NCBI GenBank assembly: GCA_026706565.1
Contig: JAPOYM010000098.1
Coordinates: 1-43,007, forward strand
DNA from: a bacterium
GTDB lineage: Bacteria > Actinomycetota > Acidimicrobiia > Acidimicrobiales > CATQHL01
DNA: 43,007 nt
Direction: 5' to 3'
Shown: one piece after another, positions 23,639 through 33,500 of the stretch
Numbering within the stretch: position 1 is the stretch's first letter
How the letters are laid out: the number at the start of each line of letters is the position of its first letter
Made by a program: the position numbers and the translations under genes
The notes under the pieces: model-generated
Told to the model about the DNA's origin: nothing
The model's database searches: none
What the model saw: only the letters and a program-made list of their open reading frames with translations

Positions 23639-23989
23639 TCAGAACAGCGAGAGGACGGTGCGCGGCGGGCGGGCGATCACGGCCCGCCGTCCGCGCACCA
23701 CGACGGGACGCTGCATGAGCCGCGGGTGCGCCGCCAGCAGGTCGGCCACTTCGGCGGGGCCGGCAACGTCCTCCTCGGTCAGCCCCAAGTCGCTGAAGTG
23801 CTTGTCGCGGCGCACCAGGTCGGAGGGGTCGTTCTCCAGGATCTCTACGAGGTGCGCCAGCTCTGCGCGGTCGAGGGGGTTCTTGAGGTACTGGACGACG
23901 TCGAACTCGACGCCTCGCTCCGCCAGCACGTCGAGGGCGGTGCGGGAACTGCCTCAACCGGGGTTGTGGTACACAAGGGTGTCGGCCAT
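23639..23989 (-). CDS. ArsC-family protein with in-frame TGA at catalytic position 12: candidate selenoprotein
   Basis: Read from ATG 23989, the frame encodes 116 residues of the ArsC/Spx thioredoxin-fold family, the standard length, interrupted once by TGA at codon 12. The context is YHNPG-TGA-GSSRTALDVL, where the family has the catalytic Cys of NPxC. In R773 ArsC the key residues are Cys12, Arg60, Arg94 and Arg107. Here Arg60 (LVRRDK), Arg94 (QRPVVV) and Arg107 (IARPP) are all present at the same numbers. The rest of the reading frame is intact. A TAAAGT box lies 6 nt before the ATG. The simplest readings are insertion of selenocysteine at residue 12, or a single-base nonsense change or sequencing error. 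A GTG start at 23929 would lack the active site. Activity (arsenate reduction or a redox role) is inferred from family. Confidence 0.75.
23906..23935 (-). promoter_or_regulatory. SECIS-like hairpin after the TGA
   Basis: On the minus strand, CTCGACG (23935-23929) and CGTCGAG (23912-23906) form a perfect 7-bp stem starting 18 nt after the TGA. Inside it GCT/AGC can add 3 bp, with a GGCGG apical loop that begins 30 nt after the TGA. Position, small loop and G at the loop start fit what is generally required of bacterial selenocysteine insertion elements. High GC makes chance pairing possible. Confidence 0.45.
23954..23956 (-). other. In-frame TGA, putative selenocysteine codon
   Basis: The codon at residue 12 of the ArsC-type gene is TGA (TCA on the plus strand). 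It replaces the TGC or TGT expected for the catalytic cysteine and is the only stop between ATG 23989 and the end of the gene. Confidence 0.6.
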
Positions 23990-23995
23990 GGGCGA

Positions 23996-24001
23996 ACTTT
24001 A
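23996..24001 (-). promoter_or_regulatory. Candidate -10 box of the leaderless ArsC-type gene
   Basis: TAAAGT on the minus strand ends exactly 6 nt before ATG 23989, the arrangement of a leaderless actinobacterial promoter. It supports 23989 as the true start and suggests the gene is still expressed. It lies in the 49-nt gap after the SGNH gene. Confidence 0.45.
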
Positions 24002-24038
24002 GCGGACAGCCCCCGGGCGACCGCCGCGCCGCCTCACC

Positions 24039-25538
24039 TCAGCCGTCCAGTCCCCAGGCGGGGCCGATCGCATCCCAGACCGCCTCGGCGAGGCGGTTCC
24101 CGCCCGCGACGGTGAGATGGACGCCGTCCCCGCGGCGCAGCCGGACGCCGTCGATCTCGTCGGTGTAGCCGCCGTCGGCGTCGCTGAACAGTGCCCAAGT
24201 GTCCACGTAGGCAACCTGGGGATGCTCGGCTGCCGCCGCTTCGTAGACCTCGTTCATGCGGGCCAGCCCGCCCGACAGCCGCGACTCCCGGACCGGGGGC
24301 TGGCCCACCCACACAGTCTGGGTGTCCGGTTGGCCCAGCAGCGTCATGATCCGCCCGACGCGCCGGCGGTACAGATCGAGCCACTCCTCGCTGTAGCGGT
24401 CCAGGATCTCGCCCTCGTGCTCCACGTTCTGGAAGTCGTTGGCGCCGAAGAGCACCACGATCACGTCGGGGAGGCTCTCGGTCAGCACGCCGGCGAGGTG
24501 CTGCGACCAGTCGAAGAAGTCCGGGCGTGAGAGTCCCGTAGCCGGCCGCGGGTCCAGTTCGATGCGGACGAGGGCGGCGGGGGTGGCCCGCGCCAGGCCC
24601 TCGCCCAGGTCGCGGCTGATGGAGTCGCCGCCCACGTACATCCGCAAGGGCTCGTCCGCATCGGGTGTCCGGGGCGCGTCGAACAGCACCGGTTCGGCGG
24701 TCTCCCCCTCCGGCGCAGCCCCGTCGGTCGCCCCAGCGCCGGGGCGGGCCACGACGTAACCGGCCGGGCACGCCGTCGGATCGTCCGACAGAGCCTGGGT
24801 CTCATCGGCGCCCTCGGGCAGTGCCGCCTCGGGCCCCGGGTCCTCGACGCCGCCGGCGGTCGTCGTGGGCGCGGTCGCGTCCTCCAGGACGCAGTCCACC
24901 CCCTCGATCGGCGTGATCAACCCGTCGGGCGGCGGGCCCCCACCCCAAGGGACCTCCCCGAACTCCCCGGCGTCCCCCTCGGGTTCGTCGTCCCCCGCCA
25001 CGCCCCCCTCGTGCTCGTCGCCCCTCGGCGGCGCGGCGTGCCGCTCCGGCTCGGAGGGCCACGCCGCCGGTTCGGCGCCCGCCTCGGGTTCGGCGGGCGA
25101 CAGGGCCCCTTCCCCCTCGGGCGCCCCGGCGACCGGAGCGGGCCGAGGCTCGCCCCGGCGGGCCGCGGTGGCCCGGGCGCGGGCGATCAGGGCATCCACG
25201 TCGTAGACCTCCTCCTCTCCGTCGAGCGCTCTCGCGAGGCTCTCGGCGGGGCGGTTCAGCGACAGTCCGCGGGCCACGCGGTCGGCGGCCTCAGCGGCTC
25301 CTAGGGCCACGTCGCGCTGGGTGCCGAGGGGCTGCCGCTCGGCGAGGCCCACCAGGGCGCCGGACCCCAGCAGCGCCCCCGCCCCGAGCGCCAGCAGACC
25401 AGCCGCCACGATCTGGCTCGGGCGAAGCGGCGGCCGCCGGTCCGGGGGCGGGCCGCGGGACTCGAGGGCCTCGACGGGCGGCCAGGGCGGCTGCCCAGCA
25501 GCGGCGGGCGGGCGGTCTCGGGCAGAGTCGGCGGCCAT
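24039..25538 (-). CDS. Membrane-anchored SGNH hydrolase (DUF459-like) with acidic linker
   Basis: A 499-residue protein with a short cytoplasmic Pro/Arg-rich tail, one membrane helix (about residues 42-66), a long low-complexity Pro/Gly/Glu/Ala linker (about 120-290) and a C-terminal SGNH hydrolase domain. Catalytic features are GGDSIS (Ser306), GAND (Asn367) and DGVHLT (Asp471, His474). The domain therefore lies outside the membrane and would act as an esterase or acyltransferase. It follows the MBOAT gene by 3 nt. The pairing is typical of surface O-acetylation systems, in which the MBOAT protein brings acetyl groups across the membrane and the SGNH protein passes them to polysaccharide or another cell-surface acceptor. 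The acceptor is unknown. Confidence 0.85.
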   Translation of the reverse strand: MAADSARDRPPAAAGQPPWPPVEALESRGPPPDRRPPLRPSQIVAAGLLALGAGALLGSGALVGLAERQPLGTQRDVALGAAEAADRVARGLSLNRPAESLARALDGEEEVYDVDALIARARATAARRGEPRPAPVAGAPEGEGALSPAEPEAGAEPAAWPSEPERHAAPPRGDEHEGGVAGDDEPEGDAGEFGEVPWGGGPPPDGLITPIEGVDCVLEDATAPTTTAGGVEDPGPEAALPEGADETQALSDDPTACPAGYVVARPGAGATDGAAPEGETAEPVLFDAPRTPDADEPLRMYVGGDSISRDLGEGLARATPAALVRIELDPRPATGLSRPDFFDWSQHLAGVLTESLPDVIVVLFGANDFQNVEHEGEILDRYSEEWLDLYRRRVGRIMTLLGQPDTQTVWVGQPPVRESRLSGGLARMNEVYEAAAAEHPQVAYVDTWALFSDADGGYTDEIDGVRLRRGDGVHLTVAGGNRLAEAVWDAIGPAWGLDG

Positions 25539-25541
25539 GGC

Positions 25542-26927
25542 TCAGAACTGGAAGTAGATGAAGGGCGCCACGCCCTCGGGGCCGAACTGCTCGAGGACCA
25601 CCAGCCAGAAGGCGAAGGCCAGGGCGGTGACGGCGACGGGGAGGTAGCTGGCGGCCCAGACGGCGCGCTCGCTCGCCGCCGGGGGCCAGAAGTGGACGGC
25701 CAGTGCTGCGGCTATCAGAGCTGCCGGCACCCAGGAGAGCCCCGCCGACGCCGGCGCCGTACTGAAGAGCCGTCCCAGCACCGAACCGGCGGCGCTCAGC
25801 GACTCGGCGCGGAACAGGATCCAGCCGAAGCACACGAAGTGGAACGTGACTAGGCGGGCGACGATGCCGGGCAGCCGGCGCCCGAGGCGGCGCTCGGCCA
25901 GCAGGCCGAGGCCGTGCAGGGCGCCCCACAGCACGAACGTCCAGGCGGCGCCGTGCCACAGCCCGCCGAGCAGCATGGTCACGAGCAGGTTGCGGTCGCG
26001 GCGCCGCTCGCTGCCCCGGTTGCCCCCCAGGGGGATGTACACGTAGTCCCGAAGCCACCTTGACAGCGACATGTGCCAGCGGCGCCAGAACTCCTGCAGC
26101 GACGCAGCCCGGTAGGGCTGATCGAAGTTGTCCGGCAGGCGGACGCCCAGAAGCAGCGCCAACCCGATGGCGATGTCGGTGTAGCCGCTGAAGTCGGCGT
26201 AGATCTGGACGGCGTAGCCGTAGACCCCCAGCAGCACCTCCAGGGGCCCGAAGCGGTCCGGGAAGGCGAACACGTCGTCCACTAGCGCCTCGGCCAGATA
26301 GGTCGCCACGACCATCTTCTTGAACAGGCCCGCGGCGATGAGGGTGAACGCCCGCGTGAAGTCGGTGCGGCGAAGGTCCCGCGGCTCGTTGAACTGGGGT
26401 ATCAACTCGTGTGCCCGGACGATAGGGCCGGCGACGAGCTGCGGGAAGAACGCCAGGTAGACGGCGAAGTCCAGCGGCTTGGCCGGTTCGCTGTCGCCCC
26501 GGTACACGTCTACCACGTAGCTGACGGCCTGGAAGGTGAAGAACGAGATCCCCACTGGAAGGATGATGTTCAGCAGCGGGAGGTCGGCGGCGAGGCCCAG
26601 GCCCGCAAGCGCGCTCTCGGCGCTGTCGACGAAGAACCCCGCGTACTTGAAGAACCCCAGCGAAGCCAGGTTCGCTGCCACGGCGATGCTCACGACCGCT
26701 CGCCGGGCGCCCGGTCGCCTGAGGCGCGCCAGCCACGCCGCCGCGGTCTGGTTCAGCACCGTGGAGGCCGCGATGAGCGCCACGAACCGCACGTCCCAGT
26801 AGCCGTAGAAGAAGTAGCCGGCCGCCAGCATGAACAGCTTCCACCAGGCGCGCCGCCCCGGCACGAGCCACCCCACCGTCAGCACCACCATGAAGAACAG
26901 GGCGAACGTGAAGGTGGGGAACAGCAT
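25542..26927 (-). CDS. MBOAT family O-acyltransferase (AlgI/DltB-like)
   Basis: A 461-residue polytopic membrane protein starting LFPTFTFALFF, as in AlgI relatives. Family motifs are LPVGISFFTFQAVSYVVDVYRG (about 123-144), QIYADFSGYTDIAIG (about 241-255) and FWRRWHMSLSRWLRDYVYIPLGGNRG (about 280-305). The catalytic His325 is in GGLWHGAAWTF. It transfers acyl, usually acetyl, groups to a surface or exported acceptor, in partnership with the adjacent SGNH protein. Length and motif order are normal. A possible -10 (TAGCTT at 26995-26990 on the minus strand) lies upstream. No alginate or teichoic acid genes are next to it, so the polymer is unknown. Confidence 0.9.
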   Translation of the reverse strand: MLFPTFTFALFFMVVLTVGWLVPGRRAWWKLFMLAAGYFFYGYWDVRFVALIAASTVLNQTAAAWLARLRRPGARRAVVSIAVAANLASLGFFKYAGFFVDSAESALAGLGLAADLPLLNIILPVGISFFTFQAVSYVVDVYRGDSEPAKPLDFAVYLAFFPQLVAGPIVRAHELIPQFNEPRDLRRTDFTRAFTLIAAGLFKKMVVATYLAEALVDDVFAFPDRFGPLEVLLGVYGYAVQIYADFSGYTDIAIGLALLLGVRLPDNFDQPYRAASLQEFWRRWHMSLSRWLRDYVYIPLGGNRGSERRRDRNLLVTMLLGGLWHGAAWTFVLWGALHGLGLLAERRLGRRLPGIVARLVTFHFVCFGWILFRAESLSAAGSVLGRLFSTAPASAGLSWVPAALIAAALAVHFWPPAASERAVWAASYLPVAVTALAFAFWLVVLEQFGPEGVAPFIYFQF

Positions 26928-27054
26928 GAGGGGTCGGGTCTGGGGAGGGAGAACGGCGCGTCGGGCGGCGGTTCACACCACCGCTCAGCAAGCTACTAGC
27001 GCCGCGCCGGCCAGCGGCGGCTTGGGCTCTAGGGCCGAGTCCAGTGGTCGGTGG

Positions 27055-27213
27055 TCCGGTCGGGGACGCCGGTGGTCGTTCGCTCCTTCGGCGCGGGCGC
27101 AAGGCGTCGCGAAGCGCTCCCGTGCGTCGCCTCCCTCGGGTGTCTGTCTGTCCGGTCGGGGCCGCCGGTGGTCGTTCGCTCCTTCGGCGCGGGCGCAAGG
27201 CGTCGCGAAGCGC
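27055..27213. repeat. Two near-identical 63-bp direct repeats, period 96
   Basis: Copies at 27055-27117 and 27151-27213 differ at one position by eye; weaker similarity continues to about 27240. They lie in the 615-bp gap 26928-27542 between the divergent MBOAT and giant surface-protein genes. No gene is convincing in that gap. Near 27241-27268 a degenerate member of the ATTCCGGC-type dispersed repeat follows. Confidence 0.8.
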
Positions 27214-27314
27214 CCCCCGGCGTCCCCTCCCTCCCCTTCTGTCATGCTGGCTGAGGCCGGAATTCAGTGGTGGCCGCGAGACCGGCGGAGCCTGTGGATT
27301 ACTCGGCACGCTCC

Positions 27315-27349
27315 TAGACTTCAGCCTGATGCACGTCCCCCCCCCCCCC
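27315..27349 (+). promoter_or_regulatory. TAGACT box, ATG and C13 tract upstream of the giant gene
   Basis: TAGACT (27315-27320) precedes an ATG at 27329 by 8 nt, followed at once by 13 consecutive C residues (27337-27349). As sequenced, this ATG opens into a Cys-rich, unlikely frame. With one more C it would give a 73-codon frame ending TGA at 27544-27546, overlapping the giant gene ATG 27543 as ATGA. The tract is a candidate slippage site; alternatively its length is miscounted. Confidence 0.35.
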
Positions 27350-27542
27350 TGCTGGACTCAGTGCAGAACTTGCTGGTGCGCCTCGCAGGCGCCGCCGTTT
27401 GGAATTTCGCTATCTCCGCTGACACCCGTACTATGTTCCGGGACTATCGGTATTTTCGGCCTGCCGAAACCAATTGCAAAACCAACTGCAGGAGCGCTGC
27501 CCCATTCATTCCCGACCTTCTGGATTGCGATCGGCGCACGGG

Positions 27543-30500
27543 ATGAGGCCCGTTCGCGCCATCCGTCGTGTCGGGTTGTGGTGCGGGGTGGCGGTGGCGC
27601 TGCTGGCTGCCGGCAGCGCCGTGACGGACCCGGCGGCGGCCACGGGCGGCCGGGTGGGTTCGTTGTTGGCGATGTCGATCACGTCGTCGAGCGTGGAGTT
27701 CCGCTGGCCGGAAGTGGCGGGCGCGGACGGTTACATGGTGTCGTGGCGGGAGGGCGGCGCTGACCGCTCGGCGGCGCGTTCGGTCTACTCATCGGTGAAC
27801 CGTCGAATGGTGTCGGGGCTGGCGCCGTCGTCGACGTATGTGTTCGAGGTGGCGGCGACGCGGGCGGGCGTTGTGGACGAGGGGTCGACGAGCACGCCGT
27901 TGTGGGCGACGACCCTGGCCAGAGAGGGCGCGGCTCCTCAGGCGGTCGGGAGTTCAGGTCCGTTCGTGCCGACGCGTGCGGGGGCGCCGGTGGCGGTGTC
28001 GGTGACCCGCACGGCCGTGGCGCTTCGATGGCCCGCGGTGCCGGGCGCGGAGGGGTACGTGATCTCGTGGTGGCGGGTGAGGGGCGCCCGTGCGTCGGCG
28101 TCCACCGTGTTCGTCTCGGGGACGACGCACACGGTGGCGGGCCTCTTGGCGGGCACGGAGTACTTCTTCGATCTGGCTTACACCCGCGGCGGTGTGGTGC
28201 AGCGCGAGTGGACCAGCGAGCGGTCGCGGGTGACGACCCTGGGCGCCTTGATCGGCGGCGGCGGCTCGTCGTCGCCGCCTTCCCCGCGGCCCTCGCCGCC
28301 TTCGCCCCCGCCCTCGCCGCCTTCGCCGCCGCCTTCGCCGCCTTCGCCCCCGCCCTCGCCGCCCCAGCCGCCGGCGCAGGTCCCGGTAGTCAGTGTGACT
28401 GCGGGTGCGGGTGTGACCGAGGGCACCTCCGCGGACTTCACGGTCTCGGCGTCTCCGCCGCCGTCGCAGAACCTGGTGGTGAAGGTGACGGTGGGTCAGA
28501 GCGGCGACGTGATCTTGGCCCAGCAGCTCGGCAAGAAGTCGGTGACGGTGCCGCCGTCGGGGTCGACGGTCTTCTCGGTGGCGACGGAGAACGACAAGAT
28601 CGACGAGCTGGCGGGGGCGGCGACGCTGACGGTGGACAGCCACACGGGTTACACGGTGGCGGCGCCGCCGAAGAATGCGGCGTCGGTGCCGGTGCGGGAC
28701 GACGACGCGACGCCTGTGGTGTTGGCGGCGGCGGCCGCCGCGGTGGCCGAGGACGGCGGTTCTACGGAGGTGACGGTCACGCTGGGCCGCACATTGGGGG
28801 CGGGCGCTCAGATCATGGTGCCGTTGACGGTCACCGGCGCCACCGTGGCCACGCACTACACGCTGGCGGCCAAGACGGGCGCGGGCGTGAACACGGGCGT
28901 GTCGGTGAGCACGTCCACCCCGAACAGCCAGCAGAACCCGGCGGTGACTTTCACCGCGGGGGCGCGGGTGGCGAGGCTGGTACTGACGGCGGTGCCGAAC
29001 ACCGACACGACGGCGCGGACGGTGTCGGTCGCCTATGCCACGGACCGTCAGACGCAGGCGTCGGGCCTGGAGGGCGGCGGGATCTCTACTTCCGGGTCGG
29101 CTTCGGTGAAGATCGCCAACGACGACGGCACGGCGCAGTCGCCGGTGGTGGTCGTCAAGGCTGGCCCGGCGGTGACCGAGGGCACCGCGGCGACCTTCAC
29201 GGTCTCTGCTTCGCCGGCGCCGACGTCGGCGTTGACGGTGTCGCTGACGGTCACTCAGACGGGGGCGTTCGTGGCGCAGACCCACCTGGGGCAGAAGACG
29301 GTGAGTGTGCCCACCGGCGGGTCGGCCACCTACCCGGTGCCCACCGTCGGCGACGGCACCGCCGAGGCGGACGGGTCGGTCACGGTGACCCTCGGCACCG
29401 GTTCGGGCTACACGCCTTCGGAGGCGCCGTCCAACGCGGCGACAGTGAAGGTCGCCGACGACGACACCCCGGCTGGTCCGGTGGTGAGCGTGGCAGCGGG
29501 CTCGGAGGTCACCGAGGGCGGTGCTGCGTCGTTCACGGTCACGGCCACCCCGCCGCCGCCGCAGGACCTCACAGTGAAGTTGACGGTGACCCAGACGGGG
29601 AGTTACGTGGGGGCGGGCGACCTCGGCTCCGACACCGTCACCGTGCCCGCCGGCGGGTCTGTCGCCTACACGGTGGCGACGGTGAACGACGATGCCGACA
29701 AGGCGGCGGGGTCGGTGACGGTCACGCTCAACGCCGGCCCGGGCTACACGGTCGCCGCCCCGACCGCGAACGCAGCGACGGTGGCGGTGAAGGACGACGA
29801 ACCGACCAGCGTGGTCTGGGCGGCCGCCTCGGGGGCGATCGCCGAGGACGGCGGCACGAAAGACATCACCATCACGCTGGGCCGCACGCTGGGGGCCGCC
29901 GGGCACATCATGGTGCCGCTGAAGGTGACCGGCGCTGTGGTGGGCACGCATTACACGCTGACCGCCAAGACGGGCCAAGGCGTGAACACCGGGGTGACGG
30001 TGAGCACGTCGAACCCGCACAGCGCGCAGAACCCGGGCGTGACGTTCGGCGCGGGGGCGCGGGTGGCGACGTTGGTGCTCACGGCGCTGCCGAACAGCGA
30101 CTACGACACTCGGACGGTGGTGGTGACCCTCGACCCGGATCGCGCGAAGGAGGCCCGCGGGCTCGGCGGCGGCGGCATCGGCACCTCCGGCAGCGCCTCG
30201 GTGACTATCACCAACGACGACGTCGGCTCGCCGTCGGATCCGGTGATCAGCATCACGGCGGGCTCGGCGGTGACCGAGGCCACCGCGGCGAGCTTCACGC
30301 TCACCGCCTCCCCGAACCCGTCGTCGGCGCTGACAGTGAAGCTGACGGTCACCCAGACAGGGAATTACGTGGCGTCGGGCGACTTGGGCTCAGACACCGT
30401 CACGGTGCCAACGTCGGGTTCGAAGACCTACACCGTGGACACCGTCGGCGACGGCGTCGACGAGGCGGACGGGTCGGTGACGGTCACGCTGAACGCCTCC

Positions 30501-33500
30501 TCGGGCTACAGGGTGGCGAACTCGCCGAACAACGCGGCCACGGTGACGGTGAGAGACGACGACGTGCCCGAGATCAGCATCGCGGCGGGCGACGATGTGA
30601 TCGAGGGCACGGGGGCGTCGTTCACGCTGTCCGCCTCGCCCGCGCCGGCGGCGGAGTTGACGGTGAAAGTGACCGTGACGCAGACCGGGTCGTTCGTGCA
30701 TGCGGACGACTTGGACGCCCAGACCGTGACGGTGCCCACGGCGGGGCTGAAGACCTATGAGGTGCCGACGGTGGGCGACCTCACCGACGAGGCGGACGGG
30801 TCGGTGACGGTCACGCTGAAGGCCGGAGAGGGCTACACGGTGTCGTCGTCGAAGAACGCGGCCACCGTTGACGTCAGCGACGACGACTTGCCGGGGCAGG
30901 TCCCGGTGGTGAGTGTGGCTGCGAGTCTGGGGGTGGTTGAGGGCACCTCCGCGGTCTTTACCGTCTCGGCGTCTCCGCCGCCGTCGCAGAACCTGGTGGT
31001 GAAGGTGACGGTGGGCCAGAGCGGCGACGTGATCTTGGCCCGGCAACTGGGCAAGAAGTCGGTGACGGTGCCGCCGACAGGGACGGCCATCGTCTCAGTG
31101 GCGACGGAGAACGACAAAGTCGACGAGCCGGCGGGGGCGGCGACGCTGACGGTGGACAGCCACACGGGTTACACGGTGGCGGCGCCGCCGAAGAATGCGG
31201 CGTCGGTGCCGGTGCGGGACGACGACGCGACGCCTGTGGTGTTGGCGGCGGCGGCCGCCGCGGTGGCCGAGGACGGCGGTTCGACGGAGGTGACGTTGAC
31301 GCTGGGCCGCACGTTGGGGACCGCCGGGCACATCATGGTGCCGTTGACGGTCACCGGCGCCACTGTGGCCACGCATTACACGCTGGCGGCCAAGACGGGC
31401 ACGGGCGTGAACACCGGGGTGACGGTGAGCACGTCCACCCCGAACAGCCCGCAGAACCCGGCGGTTACTTTCGGCGCGGGGTCGCGGGTGGCGACGTTGG
31501 TGCTCACGGCGGTGCCGAACACCGACACGACGGCGCGGACGGTGTCGGTCGCCTATGCCACGGACCGTCAGACGCAGGCGTCGGGCCTGGAGGGCGGCGG
31601 GATCTCTACTTCCGGGTCGGCTTCGGTGAAGATCGCCAACGACGACGGCACGGCGCAGTCGCCGGTGGTGGTCGTCAAGGCTGGCCCGGCGGTGACCGAG
31701 GGCACCGCGGCGACCTTCACGGTCTCTGCTTCGCCGGCGCCGACGTCGGCGTTGACGGTGTCGCTGACGGTCGCTCAGACGGGGGCGTTCGTGGCGGCGA
31801 CCCACCTGGGGCAGAAGACGGTGAATGTGCCCACCGGCGGGTCGGCCACCTACACCGTGCCGACGCTGCCCGACGGCACAGACGAGGCGGACGGGTCGGT
31901 CACGGTGACCCTCGGCACCGGTTCGGGCTACACGCCGTCGGAGGCGCCGACGAACGCGGCGACAGTCAAGGTCGCCGACGACGACGACGGCGGCACGCCG
32001 TCGGATCCGGTGATCAGCATCACGGCGGGCTCGGCGGTGACCGAGGGCACTGCGGCCAGCTTCACGGTTTCTGCTTCGCCGGCGCCGACGTCGGCGTTGA
32101 CGGTGGCGCTGACAGTCACCCAGACGGGGGCTTACGTGGGGTCGGGGGACCTCGGCTCCGACACCGTGATTGTGCCCACCGGCGGGTCGGCCACCTACAC
32201 CGTGCCGACGCTGCCCGACAACACAGACGAGGCCGACGGGTCGGTGACGGTCACGCTCACCGCCGACACGGGCTACACGGTGTCCTCGTCGAACAACGCG
32301 GCCACCGTGACGGTGACCGACGACGACTCGACGGGCGTGGTGTTGGCGGCCGGCGCGGGGGCGATCGCCGAGGACGGCGGCACGAAAGACATCACCATCA
32401 CGCTGGGCCGCACCCTGGAGGCGGGCGCACAGGTCACGGTGCCGCTGACGGTCACCGGCGCTGTGGCCGGCACGCATTACACGCTGGCGGCCAAGACGGG
32501 CCAAGGGGTGAACACCGGGGTGACGGTGAGCACGTCGGGCTCGCACAGCGCGCAGAACCCGGCGGTGACCCTCGCCTCCGGGGCGCAGGTGGCGACCTTG
32601 GTGCTCACGGCGCTGCCGAACCTCGACACGACGACCCGCACGGTGTCGATCGCCTACGGCACCGGCCAGCGGGCGCCCGCCGCGGCGGGCCTCAGCGGGG
32701 GCATCTCAACCTCCGGCAGCGCCTCGGTGACCATCACCAACGACGACCCCGTCACGCCGTCGGACCCGGAGATCAGCATCACCGCGGGCTCGGCAGTGAC
32801 CGAGGGCACCGCGGCGAGCTTCACGGTCACCGCCTCCCCGGCCCCGTCGGAGGCGTTGACGGTGCAGGTGACGGTGACGCAGACGGGGTCGTTCGTGGCG
32901 GCGGACCACCTCGACGCCCAGACCGTCACGGTGCCCACCGGCGGGTCGGCCACCTACACCGTGCCGACGCTGCCCGACAGCACAGACGAGGCGGACGGGT
33001 CGGTGACGGTCACGCTCAACGCCGGAGACGGCTACACGGTGTCGTCGACGAACAACGCGGCCACGGTGACGGTGAGAGACGACGACGTGCCGCAGATCAG
33101 CGTCCGCAAGGGTAAGGACGTGAACGAGGGCAGCCCCGCGAGCTTCACAATCACCGCCTCCCCGGCGCCGGCGGCCCCGTTGACGGTGAAGCTGACGGTG
33201 ACGCAGACGGGGGTGTTCGTGGCGCCGGGTGACCTCGACGCTCAGACCGTGACGGTGCCCACGTCGGGGATCAAGGCCTACACGGTGGCCACCGTGGGCA
33301 ACGCCGTCAACGAGGCGGACGGGTCGGTGACGGTGACGGTCAACGCCGGAACGGGCTACACGGTGGCGAACTCGCCGAACAACGCCGCCACCGTCAAGGT
33401 GAAAGACGACGACATACCAGAGATCAGCGTCACCGCGGGCTCGACGGTGATCGAAGGCGGGGGCGCGGTGTTCACGGTCAGCGCCTCTCCGGTTCCGGCG

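Noticed and set aside
23639-23929. A 96-codon ArsC-like gene starting at GTG 23929.
   Set aside because: It lacks the beta-strand and NPxC active-site loop. The same frame continues upstream through one TGA to a well-placed ATG with a -10 box.
25291-27309. A 672-codon minus-strand frame across the MBOAT gene.
   Set aside because: It is an out-of-frame shadow of the MBOAT and SGNH genes with Arg/Pro/Gly-rich translation.
27337-27543. Poly-C slippage fusing the upstream ATG directly to the giant reading frame.
   Set aside because: A TGA at 27420-27422 in the giant gene's frame blocks such a fusion whatever the tract length.
27329-27763. A Cys-rich gene starting at ATG 27329 in the present frame.
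   Set aside because: Composition is implausible and it runs out of frame into the giant gene. Only the alternative frame after a one-base change is interesting.
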